Assembly (NCBI GenBank): GCA_902798585.1
Contig: CADBXF010000011.1
Location: 32,051 to 96,050, forward strand
DNA length: 64,000 bases
Reading direction: 5' to 3'
Source: an uncultured Lachnospiraceae bacterium
GTDB lineage: Bacteria; Bacillota; Clostridia; Lachnospirales; Lachnospiraceae
The first letter of the stretch is position 1; every line of letters begins with the position of its first letter. The position numbers were made by a program, and so were the translations under genes. This document shows positions 7,738 to 16,594 of this stretch, piece after piece. The notes beneath the pieces were generated by a model that saw nothing but the letters and a program-made list of their open reading frames with translations, ran no database searches and was not told the DNA's origin.

Positions 7738-10641
7738 ATGAAGCGTTTATCCAGAATCGCGATTGTATCGGTCGTTGTGCTGATACTGACGCAGACGGCA
7801 GGGCTCTTTCGGGCGCTGCCCTGTTTTGATGCTTCCGCTGCAGCATACCGCATCTCGGGAACCGTCACCGCCAATCAGCTGAATCTTCGAAAAGGTCCCG
7901 GGACTGCCTACGACAGGCTGGCCACGCTCAAGAAGGGCCACTCGGTGACCGTCATCGGAAGGGCGTCGTCCTCCGACGGCAAACAGTGGTATCAGGTTGA
8001 GACGACGGTCTCCGGAAAGAAGCTGACCGGTTATGTCTGGGCGGACTATGTAAAGACGACACAGACGGTACCGTCGGTGACACCTACGCCCAAACCGACG
8101 GCAACACCGAAACCGACGAACACTCCGACACCGACAATCACACCGGGGACAGAGTATGCGGGCCGCATCGGAACCGTTACGGTGACGCGCATGAATGTTC
8201 GCTCGGGCGCTTCGTCATCGTATTCGATTCTCGGGAAAATATATAAGGGAGACACCGTAAAAATTCTTTCGGAAAGCAAAGATTCCAAGGGGCAGAAGTG
8301 GTACCGTGCGACGGTGACCGTCAGCGGGAAGAGCCGTGAGGGATATGTGTTCGCGGACTATATCCGCGTCTCAGCGCCGACTCCTACGCCGACGAACACA
8401 CCTACGCCGACCAATACGCCGACGCCTACGAATACGCCTGCGCCGACAAACACGCCGACTCCCACCAACACGCCGGTGCCTACGAACACGCCGACAGCGG
8501 CGCCCGTGAAGCCGACGGAGGTTCCGATTCGCGAGACCGGCGCTACCGTCACCGGTTCCGCCTTGAATATGCGCGTAGGACCGGGAACGGAGTATCCGAA
8601 GGTGACGAAATTTTCCGCGGGACAGAAACTCAAAATACTCTCGTTTGCGTATGAGGCGGACGGAGAGATCTGGTACGAGGCGACGGCGGAGGTCGGAGGC
8701 TGTACCTATCGCGGTTTCGTCTACGCCGATTATGTAAAGACAGACAAGGCATATCCGCTGGTGGAGAGCAACAACAGCGGAGCCATCCGATATGCGGAGC
8801 CGGAGACCGGAGCGGCCGCCGTCGGGCTGCGCGCCTCCTTTGCGCACAGCTATGAATATGCAGGGGTCGTGACCGGAAGCGCTGTCAATCTGCGCTCCGG
8901 CGCCGGAACCGGCAACGCCTCGCTTGTGAAGCTTCCGAAAAATCAGACCGTTCTGATTTGCGGACAGGCTTCGGTGGGAAGCGTCATCTGGTATCATGTC
9001 GCAGCCGACCTGAACGGAAAGCACTACGAGGGCTATATGTCCGGGACTTATGTGCGTACCGATTACTCGGGCGGCGGAATCTGGGCAACTGTGACATCCG
9101 GCGATATTACGCTTGTTAAGGAGCCGAAGAGCGGAGCTTCCGCGGTCGTCGGGAAGGACGGAAAGAAGCGTGTTCTTGCGGCGAAGGAAGCCGTATATTG
9201 CACCGGCGAGGAGCAGGAAGGCGAGACAAAATGGATGCTTGTCGTGGCGAAGGACGGAGATTCCACGGTGACCGGCTATGTGCAAAGGCAGAAGCTTGTG
9301 TGGTCGGACGCCGGAATACCGGAGCCGTTTTCACCGGTGACCGATGAGGGCCGTTTTGCGGAGACACTCCGCAAGGAGGGTTTCCCGGAGAGCTATATTC
9401 CGGGACTTATCGCACTTCATCGCCTGCATCCGCAGTGGAAATTCAAAGCGTATCAGACCGGCATCGACTGGAGCGCGGCAATCACGGGCGAGAATACCAT
9501 CGGAAACAACCTGATTGAATCGAGCGCCGGCCGCGACTGGCTGTCGTACGCTGAGGGCTCATACGACTATGCCACGGACAGGTTCCGCGCATTTGACGGA
9601 AGCAGCTGGGTGATGATTTCCCCGGCGGGGTTGCAGTATTACATGGATCCGCGCAACTGGCTCACGGAATCCGCGGTATTCATGTTCGAGGATCTTCGTT
9701 ATGACCCGGAGACGCAGACGCTTGAAGGCGTTGAGAACATACTGAAGGGCACGGCGATGTACCGGACGACCTTCACCTACACGGATGATTCCGGCGCGAA
9801 GAAGACGATTTTGTATTCGCAGGCCTTCATGGATGCCGCGGAGTACAGCGGCGTCAATCCGTATCATCTTGCGTCGCGTGTGAAGCAGGAGGTCGTGACG
9901 GGCTCCGGATTTTCCAAGAGCGCCACGGGAACGGTTGAGGGCTTCGAGGGCTATTACAACTTCTATAATATCGGGGCGTACAACTCGACCGCCGCACTCG
10001 GCGCAATCAAGAACGGTTTGAAGTTCGCAAAATACGGCGGCACCGGCAGCGCGCTCAACAAATCCTGCATGATTCCGTGGAACAATCGCTACCGCGCGAT
10101 TGTCGGCGGTGCCTACTATATCGGCAGCACCTACATTAACCGCGGACAGAACACAATCTATCTGCAGAAGTACAACGTGACTTCGACGACGCGGTACGGG
10201 CATCAGTATATGTCCAATGCGCGCGCTCCGAAGTCCGAGGCCTCGAAGGTGTATCAGGCGTACAAAAACATGAGCGGATACAACGAGATGGCACTGACAT
10301 TTTCCATACCGGTATATAAGAATATGCCGGAGACCCCCGTTGCGGAGCCTTCCGATGTCGGATGTCCGAACCCGTACCTGTCCTCGCTCAAGATTACGAC
10401 GGCGTCCGGAACGGCGGTTACCCTGTCTCCGGGCTTCTCCGCCGACGGAATGCAATACACGGTGAAGGTTCCCAAGGGGACCGGATCGGTAACGGTTTCG
10501 GCGACGCCGGTTTCCTCCAAAGCGAAGATTGCGGGAACGGGAAAGCACACCGTCTCAGGAGCGTCGACGCGCATCGTGCTGACGGTCACGGCGGAGAGCG
10601 GAGCAGTGACCAATGTGATTGTCACGGTGAAGACAGAGTGA
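7738..10641 (+). CDS. Secreted cell-wall hydrolase: SH3b repeats, glucosaminidase domain, cadherin-like C-terminus
   Basis: A 967-residue exported protein. A signal peptide occupies residues 1-36 (cleavage near ASAAA). At least four bacterial SH3 (SH3b) units follow at about 40-105, 143-210, 268-338 and 375-440, each with the VTA..LN(L/M)R.GPGT-type start and a GY(V/M)..Y(V/I) end; a fifth, weaker unit lies near 452-530. Units 1-3 are joined by Thr/Pro linkers (residues 113-136 and 214-258). Residues ~550-870 resemble LytD/GH73-type beta-N-acetylglucosaminidase domains. The last ~90 residues (NPYLSSLKI ... LSPGFS ... YTVKVP) fit the cadherin-like beta-sandwich domain of Clostridia surface proteins. 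It likely binds and cleaves peptidoglycan glycan strands outside the cell. It is monocistronic, between two terminators. Confidence 0.85.
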   Translation: MKRLSRIAIVSVVVLILTQTAGLFRALPCFDASAAAYRISGTVTANQLNLRKGPGTAYDRLATLKKGHSVTVIGRASSSDGKQWYQVETTVSGKKLTGYVWADYVKTTQTVPSVTPTPKPTATPKPTNTPTPTITPGTEYAGRIGTVTVTRMNVRSGASSSYSILGKIYKGDTVKILSESKDSKGQKWYRATVTVSGKSREGYVFADYIRVSAPTPTPTNTPTPTNTPTPTNTPAPTNTPTPTNTPVPTNTPTAAPVKPTEVPIRETGATVTGSALNMRVGPGTEYPKVTKFSAGQKLKILSFAYEADGEIWYEATAEVGGCTYRGFVYADYVKTDKAYPLVESNNSGAIRYAEPETGAAAVGLRASFAHSYEYAGVVTGSAVNLRSGAGTGNASLVKLPKNQTVLICGQASVGSVIWYHVAADLNGKHYEGYMSGTYVRTDYSGGGIWATVTSGDITLVKEPKSGASAVVGKDGKKRVLAAKEAVYCTGEEQEGETKWMLVVAKDGDSTVTGYVQRQKLVWSDAGIPEPFSPVTDEGRFAETLRKEGFPESYIPGLIALHRLHPQWKFKAYQTGIDWSAAITGENTIGNNLIESSAGRDWLSYAEGSYDYATDRFRAFDGSSWVMISPAGLQYYMDPRNWLTESAVFMFEDLRYDPETQTLEGVENILKGTAMYRTTFTYTDDSGAKKTILYSQAFMDAAEYSGVNPYHLASRVKQEVVTGSGFSKSATGTVEGFEGYYNFYNIGAYNSTAALGAIKNGLKFAKYGGTGSALNKSCMIPWNNRYRAIVGGAYYIGSTYINRGQNTIYLQKYNVTSTTRYGHQYMSNARAPKSEASKVYQAYKNMSGYNEMALTFSIPVYKNMPETPVAEPSDVGCPNPYLSSLKITTASGTAVTLSPGFSADGMQYTVKVPKGTGSVTVSATPVSSKAKIAGTGKHTVSGASTRIVLTVTAESGAVTNVIVTVKTE
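8377..8511 (+). repeat. Tandem Thr/Pro/Asn linker-coding repeat
   Basis: Six-residue units of the TPTNTP kind are encoded by near-identical 18-nt units (acg-ccg-acg-aat/aac-acg-ccg variants). A shorter related tract lies at 8074-8145. Such repeats can expand or contract by slippage, changing linker length. Confidence 0.8.
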
Positions 10642-10668
10642 TGCGACAGGAAAAATAAAATGACAACG

Positions 10669-10701
10669 AAAAAGGCCTCCCGATGAACGGGAGGCCTTTT
10701 T
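10669..10701 (+). terminator. Intrinsic terminator after cell-wall hydrolase gene
   Basis: AAAAAGGCCTCCCG (10669-10682), loop ATGAA, CGGGAGGCCTTTTT (10688-10701). A strong symmetric stem with A- and T-tracts, which could act in both directions. Confidence 0.93.
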
Positions 10702-11183
10702 GCGATATTTAGAGAAGAGAGAAAATAATCGGGAAATATGTCTTTGCATATCCCGCTTAGCCAACAAAGTTAAAACGCATACTATATTGAGAGAGGGCAC
10801 GCCCCCACGGGAGTTGCCTCGCAGCGCGAGGACGTGCTCGGAGAATTTCATGCTGACTTGCATATACTACAACCGACATAAGCAAGTGTCAACAGACCAA
10901 ATTTTCAATTTTTTTGAAGTGCGAAAAAAGTGCAAGAAAATACGACGAAAAATCGCAAAAATTAATGTTGGACGATGCGAAGCTACATCATACGGTATAA
11001 TAAAGTTATACGAAAGAATAATAGTTTAAATCTACGCAGTACAGAAAATAGGGGCGGGAAAGACATTTTTCTTGATTTTGGTTTGTGCGGGAAGTAAAAT
11101 GAAATGCGGTAGTGGGGCGGTGTCAGAACCCGCCGATAGAACCATCGGAACCGAAACCACTGAATTAAAGGAGATTACCGAAA
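10702..11183. other. 482-nt non-coding region with a possible structured RNA
   Basis: No convincing gene is seen. A possible -10 box TACTAT (10780-10785) precedes a GC-rich fold: GGGCACG (10795-10801) pairs with CGTGCTC (10833-10839, one G-U) and encloses the perfect hairpin CCTCG-cagcg-CGAGG (10817-10831). Further on, ACTTGC...GCAAGT and a T-rich stretch (about 10895-10912) follow. The rest is AT-rich, with a perfect TATAAT at 10996-11001 that lacks a well-spaced -35, and then the nagB leader with a small hairpin (GGCGG...CCGCC near 11117-11135). Whether a small RNA is made cannot be decided from sequence. Confidence 0.3.
10996..11001 (+). promoter_or_regulatory. Possible -10 box for nagB
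   Basis: A perfect TATAAT 182 nt before the nagB ATG. The nearest -35-like hexamer, TTGGAC (10968-10973), is 22 nt away, too far for a standard promoter, so the call is weak. Confidence 0.35.
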
Positions 11184-11906
11184 ATGAAAGTCATCGTATG
11201 CAAAAATTATGATGAAGTATCCGCAAAATCCGCGGAGATTGTTGCAGAGGTTATGAAGAAGAAGCCCAATGCCGTGCTCGGTCTTGCGACCGGTTCCACG
11301 CCGGAGGGTATGTATGCGAAGCTCGCCGAGATGAACAAGGCGGGCGAGATTGATTTTTCGCAGGTTACAACGGTAAATCTGGATGAGTATTATCCGATCA
11401 GCCCCGACAATGACCAGAGCTATCGGTATTTCATGAACAAGAATCTGTTCGACAAGGTCAACATCGACAAGACGCACACGCATGTTCCGCAGGGAAGTGC
11501 AGCGGACGGCGAGGCTGAGGCGAAGAGATACGAGGCGTTTGTACGCTCCCTCGGCGGTGCGGACATCCAGGTGCTCGGCATCGGAAGAAACGGTCATATC
11601 GCATTTAACGAGCCCGACGACGAGCTTGTTCCGGTTACGCATGTCACCGGCCTTACCGAGGATACCATCGACGCCAACGCGCGCTTCTTCGCAAGCGCAG
11701 CCGATGTTCCCACGCACGCACTTACGATGGGTATGGGAACGATTCTCTCCGCGAAGAAGATTATCATTCTTGCGAACGGAAAGAACAAGCACGACGCTGT
11801 GGCTAAGATGCTCAAGGGAACAGTAACCACGAGCTGCCCGGCATCGTTCCTCAACCTGCATGACGATGTTGTTCTCGTGTGTGACGAGGATTGCTACAAC
11901 GGTTAA
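11184..11906 (+). CDS. nagB: Glucosamine-6-phosphate deaminase NagB
   Basis: A 240-residue protein of normal NagB length. It converts glucosamine-6-phosphate to fructose-6-phosphate and ammonia. Motifs are GLATGSTPEGMY (phosphate binding), VNLDEYY with the catalytic Asp, GIGRNGHIAFNEP with the catalytic His, ANGKNKHDAVAKML, and PASFLNLHDDV near the end. AAAGGAG lies upstream of the ATG. Together with glmM and a NahK-like kinase downstream it forms an amino-sugar phosphate cluster, with NagB feeding carbon into glycolysis. Confidence 0.95.
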   Translation: MKVIVCKNYDEVSAKSAEIVAEVMKKKPNAVLGLATGSTPEGMYAKLAEMNKAGEIDFSQVTTVNLDEYYPISPDNDQSYRYFMNKNLFDKVNIDKTHTHVPQGSAADGEAEAKRYEAFVRSLGGADIQVLGIGRNGHIAFNEPDDELVPVTHVTGLTEDTIDANARFFASAADVPTHALTMGMGTILSAKKIIILANGKNKHDAVAKMLKGTVTTSCPASFLNLHDDVVLVCDEDCYNG

Positions 11907-11966
11907 TTATTCGGTATCCGGCGGACACTGAAATCCGCCGGAGTCCGGAATCAGGAGGATATCAAC

Positions 11967-13322
11967 ATGGGTAAATATTTCGGAACCGACGGATTCCGCG
12001 GACAGTCGGGAGTTGATTTGACGGCGCAGCACGCATTTAAAATCGGTCGCTTTCTCGGATGGCACTACAGCCAGGCCGGCGGACAGGCGAAGATTGTAAT
12101 CGGCAAGGATACGCGTCGCTCGTCCTATATGTACGAGAACGCGCTCGCTGCGGGAATCACAGCTTCGGGCGCCAATGCATATCTGCTGCATGTAACGACG
12201 ACGCCCTGCGTATCGTACATCACCAGAACGGACGGCTTTGACTGCGGTATCATGATCAGCGCAAGCCACAATCCTTACACCGACAACGGCATCAAGCTGA
12301 TGAACGGCGACGGCGAGAAGATGGACGACGCGCTGCAGGATGAGATTGAAAAATATATCGACGGCGAGATTGAGGAGATTCCTTTCGCGACCGGCGAGAA
12401 CATCGGCTGCACGGTGGATTACTACACCGGACGCAATCGTTACATCGGCTACCTCGCAAATGTTGCAACCAAGTCGTTTGAGAACCGCAAGGTTGCGCTC
12501 GACTGCGCAAACGGCAGCTCCTGGATGATCGGGCGCGCGGTGTTCGACGCTCTCGGTGCGAAGACATTTGTCATCAACAACGAGCCGAACGGAACGAACA
12601 TCAACCGCGGCTGCGGCTCCACGCACATCGAGGGTCTGCAGGAGTTTGTGAAGGAGAAGAAGGTCGATGTCGGCTTTGCCTTCGACGGCGATGCGGACCG
12701 TTGCCTTGCCGTGGATGAGAACGGCAATGTCGTAAACGGCGACCAGATTATGTATATCTGTGCCAAGTATTTGAAGAAAATCGGTCAGCTGCCGAGCAAC
12801 ACCGTGGTTACGACCATCATGTCGAACTTCGGACTGTACAAGGCGCTTGACCGCATCGGTATCGGCTACGAGAAGACGGCGGTCGGAGACCGTTTCGTGT
12901 ATGAGAACATGAAGGAAAATGATCATCTGATCGGCGGCGAGAACTCCGGCCATGTCATTTTCCGCAAATATGCGCGCACGGGCGACGGCATCCTCACCGC
13001 AATCATGGTCATGATGGTTATGATTGAGACACAGCTTCCGCTCTCGGTTCTCGCTTCCGAGGTGGAGATGTATCCGCAGGTGCTCAAGAATGTTGTTGTC
13101 GATGACAAGAAGGCAACGATGGACGATCCGGCAGTGAAGCTTCAGGTTGAGGCGTGCATGGCCGAGCTCGGAGATCAGGGTCGTGTGCTGCTCCGTCCGA
13201 GCGGTACCGAGCCGGTGCTTCGCGTGATGTCGGAGGCTTCCACCTATGAGATCTGCGAGAAGCATGTGGATGCCATCATCGAGTCCATGAAGAAGAACGG
13301 ACATCTCCTGAAGATTAAGTAA
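11967..13322 (+). CDS. glmM: Phosphoglucosamine mutase GlmM
   Basis: A 451-residue alpha-D-phosphohexomutase. It begins GKYFGTDGFRG, typical of GlmM. The active-site serine loop is GIMISASHNPYTDNGIK (~residue 100), the metal loop is FDGDADRC, the sugar-binding loop is GGENSGH, and the phosphate-binding loop is RPSGTEPVLRV. It converts glucosamine-6-phosphate to glucosamine-1-phosphate for UDP-GlcNAc and cell-wall synthesis. It is not next to the cdaA-ybbR genes that often precede glmM in Bacillota; instead it sits between nagB and a sugar kinase, so this copy may also serve salvage. The kinase starts 5 nt after its stop. Confidence 0.9.
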   Translation: MGKYFGTDGFRGQSGVDLTAQHAFKIGRFLGWHYSQAGGQAKIVIGKDTRRSSYMYENALAAGITASGANAYLLHVTTTPCVSYITRTDGFDCGIMISASHNPYTDNGIKLMNGDGEKMDDALQDEIEKYIDGEIEEIPFATGENIGCTVDYYTGRNRYIGYLANVATKSFENRKVALDCANGSSWMIGRAVFDALGAKTFVINNEPNGTNINRGCGSTHIEGLQEFVKEKKVDVGFAFDGDADRCLAVDENGNVVNGDQIMYICAKYLKKIGQLPSNTVVTTIMSNFGLYKALDRIGIGYEKTAVGDRFVYENMKENDHLIGGENSGHVIFRKYARTGDGILTAIMVMMVMIETQLPLSVLASEVEMYPQVLKNVVVDDKKATMDDPAVKLQVEACMAELGDQGRVLLRPSGTEPVLRVMSEASTYEICEKHVDAIIESMKKNGHLLKIK

Positions 13323-13327
13323 AGACA

Positions 13328-14437
13328 ATGAAAACGATCGGAACAGAACGAATTCTGCGAAGATACGGAATAGCGGGAAGCGTCGTCTCGGAGGAAGAAC
13401 TGTGCGGAGGGAATGTCAATCTCACGTACAAAGTGACCGTCAGGGACGGCGCTTCTTTCAAAACCTATCTTGTGCAGAAAATCAATGCGAATGCGCTGCC
13501 GAGCGCGAAGGACTGCGCACGGAACATGGCTCTTGTGACGGATCACCTCGAGCGGCACGGCATACGCACACCGAAGCTGTACGCCGTCGGCAGAAGCGGC
13601 GAGCGCTTTGTCAGCGAGAAAAATGCCTTCGGCGTCGAGGAGGAATGGCGGATCGAGGAGTATGTTTCCTCCGTTGCGCTGTCCCCGGAGAATCCGACGG
13701 TCATCCGCGAGATGGCGCGGGCGTTCGGGCGGTGCAATGCGGCGCTTTCCGACCTGAATCCGGGGCTTTTGCGGGAGACCGTGCAGGGGTTTCACGACAC
13801 CTATGCCCGATTCCGGCAGCTCTACCGGGCGGCGGAGTCGGATGTGTGCGGCCGGGCGGACGGCGTGCGCGCGGAGCTTGCCGCACTGAAGGCGCTCGAG
13901 GCGGACGCATGCCGGGTTTCGGTTGCGTATACAGCCGGAAAATACCCGATTCGCGTGACGCACAACGATACGAAGTTCAACAATGTGCTTTTTACAACCG
14001 AAGAGCCGCCTTACGGGGCGGTTGTGATTGACTTTGACACGGTGATGGCCGGAATGATTGCCTATGATTTTGCGGACTCGGTGCGGTCGGTTGCGAAGGT
14101 GACCGGCGGAAGCCCCGCAGAGCCTACCGCGGTGCTCGATGCGGCGCGCTTTCGCGCCGTGGCGGAAGGGTATCTCGCGGAGACGGCAGCAATCATGACG
14201 CCGGCGGAGTCCGAAGCGATGGTGCCGTGCGTGCTGGCCGTGACGGCGGAGCTGTCGGCGCGGTATCTCACGGACTATCTCGCCGGGGACCGGTATTTCA
14301 AGATTGCCTACCCGGAGCAGAACCGCGACAAGGCAAGACTGAACCTTGCGCTCGCGCAGAATATCGCATCGCGCAGCGAGGAGCTTGCGAACATCTATGC
14401 GGATGTGCTCGCCGGACTGTCGGAGAGCGGAAGGTAA
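13328..14437 (+). CDS. N-acetylhexosamine 1-kinase-like phosphotransferase
   Basis: A 369-residue protein of the aminoglycoside-phosphotransferase (APH) fold. An ATP-binding N-lobe (GGNVNLTYKV, then YLVQKIN with a likely Lys) is followed by the catalytic loop THNDTKFNNVLF (about residue 216) and a metal-binding IDFDTVMAGMIAYDFADS segment. The HNDTK-NNVL and DTVM-G--YDF-DS wording is close to NahK, which phosphorylates GlcNAc/GalNAc at C1. ATG 13328 follows the glmM stop by 5 nt, so the genes are translationally linked. Its neighbours nagB and glmM support an amino-sugar substrate, but another sugar or a choline-like substrate cannot be excluded. Confidence 0.72.
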   Translation: MKTIGTERILRRYGIAGSVVSEEELCGGNVNLTYKVTVRDGASFKTYLVQKINANALPSAKDCARNMALVTDHLERHGIRTPKLYAVGRSGERFVSEKNAFGVEEEWRIEEYVSSVALSPENPTVIREMARAFGRCNAALSDLNPGLLRETVQGFHDTYARFRQLYRAAESDVCGRADGVRAELAALKALEADACRVSVAYTAGKYPIRVTHNDTKFNNVLFTTEEPPYGAVVIDFDTVMAGMIAYDFADSVRSVAKVTGGSPAEPTAVLDAARFRAVAEGYLAETAAIMTPAESEAMVPCVLAVTAELSARYLTDYLAGDRYFKIAYPEQNRDKARLNLALAQNIASRSEELANIYADVLAGLSESGR

Positions 14438-14566
14438 GCCACGGTATGCTTTGACGGGGGAGAACGGGAAATCGCAGGAACACCGAAACACGGCGCTGCG
14501 AACAATTACGAAAATACGGCGGACGGCGGAAAATGCCGGACTGCTTTACGGTACGGAGGATAAAAA

Positions 14567-14965
14567 ATGGGAACTTTCGGCAGCCTTTCCGAGGCGCAGG
14601 AGTATTTTACGGGGGATCGCTTTGCGACGGAGAGCGGTATGGTAATCCGGGGGCTCGGCGAAGATTATGCGGAGACGGCCATGACGCTCACGGAGCATCA
14701 TAAAAATGCAAACGGCGGAGTGATGGGCGGCGTCATTTTTACGCTCGCGGATTTCGCGTTCGCCGTGTGCGTGAACCAGATTCACAAGCCTACGGTCGCG
14801 CAGCAGGTGAGCATTAACTACCTCGGCGCGCCGAAGGGAAAACAGCTGTTTGCGAAGGCCGTGTGCCGCAAAAACGGACGCACGAGCACAATCGTCAATG
14901 TGGATGTTACGGATGAGACCGGGCGCGATGTGGCGCAGTTCACGGGAACCGGTTTTAAACTGTGA
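14567..14965 (+). CDS. PaaI-type hotdog-fold thioesterase
   Basis: A 132-residue single-domain hotdog protein, the usual PaaI/YdiI length. The segment HHKNANGGVMGGVIFTLAD matches the family signature (Asn-x-x-Gly-x-x-HGG-like, here NANGGVMGG, followed by the helix with the catalytic Asp). The central strands SINYLGAP and VCRKNGRTS fit the family. It hydrolyses acyl-CoA thioesters of unknown chain type in the cytoplasm. ACGGAGG precedes the ATG. A 129-nt gap before it and an inverted repeat after it suggest it is its own unit. Confidence 0.8.
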   Translation: MGTFGSLSEAQEYFTGDRFATESGMVIRGLGEDYAETAMTLTEHHKNANGGVMGGVIFTLADFAFAVCVNQIHKPTVAQQVSINYLGAPKGKQLFAKAVCRKNGRTSTIVNVDVTDETGRDVAQFTGTGFKL

Positions 14966-15020
14966 GAGACTGCCGTGTGCAGTATTCACAACGAAATGCG
15001 AAAAACGGGCATAACTTTCT

Positions 15021-15062
15021 ATCCGGCGGCGCACTTGTTTTTGTTGTAAGTGGCCGCCGGAT
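15021..15062. repeat. 15-bp inverted repeat overlapping the thrC promoter
   Basis: ATCCGGCGGC-g-CACTT (15021-15036) pairs with AAGTGGCCGCCGGAT (15048-15062): a perfect 15-bp stem with one bulged G and an 11-nt loop. The right arm covers most of the -35/-10 spacer. It has no T-run at its end, so it may be an operator, or a poor terminator for the thioesterase gene. Confidence 0.6.
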
Positions 15063-15072
15063 ATGTTATACT
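15044..15072 (+). promoter_or_regulatory. Promoter for thrC
   Basis: TTGTAA (15044-15049), 17-nt spacer, TATACT (15067-15072), with TGT just before the -10 (extended -10). Confidence 0.7.
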
Positions 15073-15123
15073 TTCAGCGATTGTGCGGATTTTTATACCG
15101 CAATCCCGATTCGGAGGTATTCC

Positions 15124-16594
15124 ATGATGGATATGATATACAAAAGTACCCGCGGCGGAGCAGGCGAGGTGACGGCTTCGCAGGCTATTTTGCAGGGGCT
15201 TGCGCCCGACGGCGGACTGTATGTTCCGACGATGATGCCGAAGCTTACGCACACGAGCGCTCACGGTGCTGTCGCTGTTCCTTACGGACTACACGACGGA
15301 GGAGCTTACGGCCTGCATCGATGCGGCTTACGATTCGAAGTTTGACACGGAGGAGATTGCGCCGCTTGTTCAGGCGGACGGCGCATACTATCTGGAACTC
15401 TTTCACGGCGCGACGATTGCGTTTAAGGATATGGCCCTGAGCATTTTGCCGCATCTTATGACGACCGCGGCGAAGAAGAACGGCATCACCGACGGAATCG
15501 TTATTCTGACGGCGACCTCGGGCGACACAGGCAAGGCGGCGCTTGCGGGCTTTGCGGATGTTCCGGGAACGAAGATTATCGTGTTTTACCCAAAGAACGG
15601 TGTGTCTGCCGTTCAGGAGCGTCAGATGGTGACGCAGAAGGGTGAGAATACCGCGGTCATCGGCATCACCGGCAATTTCGACGATGCGCAGACGGGCGTC
15701 AAGAAGATGTTCAACGACGCTGCGATGAAGGAGGAGCTTGCGGCGAAGGGATACCGCTTCTCCTCGGCCAACTCCATCAACATCGGCCGTCTGGTTCCGC
15801 AGATTGTGTATTACACCTACGCCTATGCGAAGCTTCTTGCGGAGGGACACATCGCGGACGGTGAGAAGATCAATGTGACGGTGCCTACCGGTAACTTCGG
15901 AAACATCCTCGCCGCATATTATGCAAAGCAGATCGGCGTGCCGATTGACAAGTTGATCTGCGCCTCGAACACCAACAAGGTGCTGTTCGATTTCTTCCAA
16001 ACCGGCGAGTACGACCGCAACCGTGAGTTTGTGCTTACAAGCTCGCCTTCCATGGACATTTTAATCTCGAGCAACCTCGAGAGACTGATATATCACATTG
16101 CTGGGGATGACAGCGCTGTGACCGCGGAGCTTATGAAGAAGCTTGCGGCCGGCGGCAAATACGACATCACCGACGCGATGAAGAAGGGGCTTTCGGATTT
16201 TGTGTCCGGCTTTGCGACGGAGGACGATACGGCAGCGGCGATTCGCTCGCTGTACGAGCTCACGGGATACGTCATCGACCCGCATACGGCGGTCGGCGAC
16301 AGCGTGTACCGCAGATACGCGAAGGCGAGCGGCGACGCGACGAAGACGGTGATTGCTTCGACGGCCAGCCCGTTCAAGTTTGCAAGAAGCGTAATGTCCG
16401 CAATCGAGGGCAGGCGCTCCGAAGAGCCGGATATGGATCTGATTGAGCGGTTGTCGAAGACGGCCAATGTGGCGCTTCCTCCGGCAATCATCGAGCTCAA
16501 GACGGCTCCGGTTCGGCATGACACGGTTTGTGAGACCGCGGAGATGCCCGATGTGGTTCGCAATATTTTGACAAAGCAGGTGTGTGGGAAATGA
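15124..16594 (+). pseudogene. thrC: thrC (threonine synthase) with small deletion and frame change near the N-terminus
   Basis: Threonine synthase converts O-phosphohomoserine to threonine using PLP. The N-terminal piece (15124 to ~15246) reads YKSTRGGAGEVTASQAIL...LYVPTMMPKL, the normal beginning. From about 15260 a second frame continues TVLSLFLTDYTTEEL and then the complete rest of the enzyme, including LELFHGATIAFKDMALS with the PLP Lys, and ending VCETAEMPDVV. Intact relatives have about 22 residues between PKL and the FLTDYT block; here there are 31 nt, so about 35 nt seem missing and the frame is broken. GGAGGT lies 6 nt before ATG 15124. A membrane protein gene overlaps its stop. As for purM, either an assembly fault or a real mutation. 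Confidence 0.85.

Noticed and set aside
8377..8511. Regular repeats resembling a small CRISPR array
   Set aside because: The units are contiguous and in frame, encode a Thr/Pro linker, and have no unique spacers or cas genes.
10700..11029. Possible 109-residue + strand gene in the non-coding region
   Set aside because: Basic, low-complexity translation, no ribosome-binding site, begins in the terminator T-run, and no recognisable domain.
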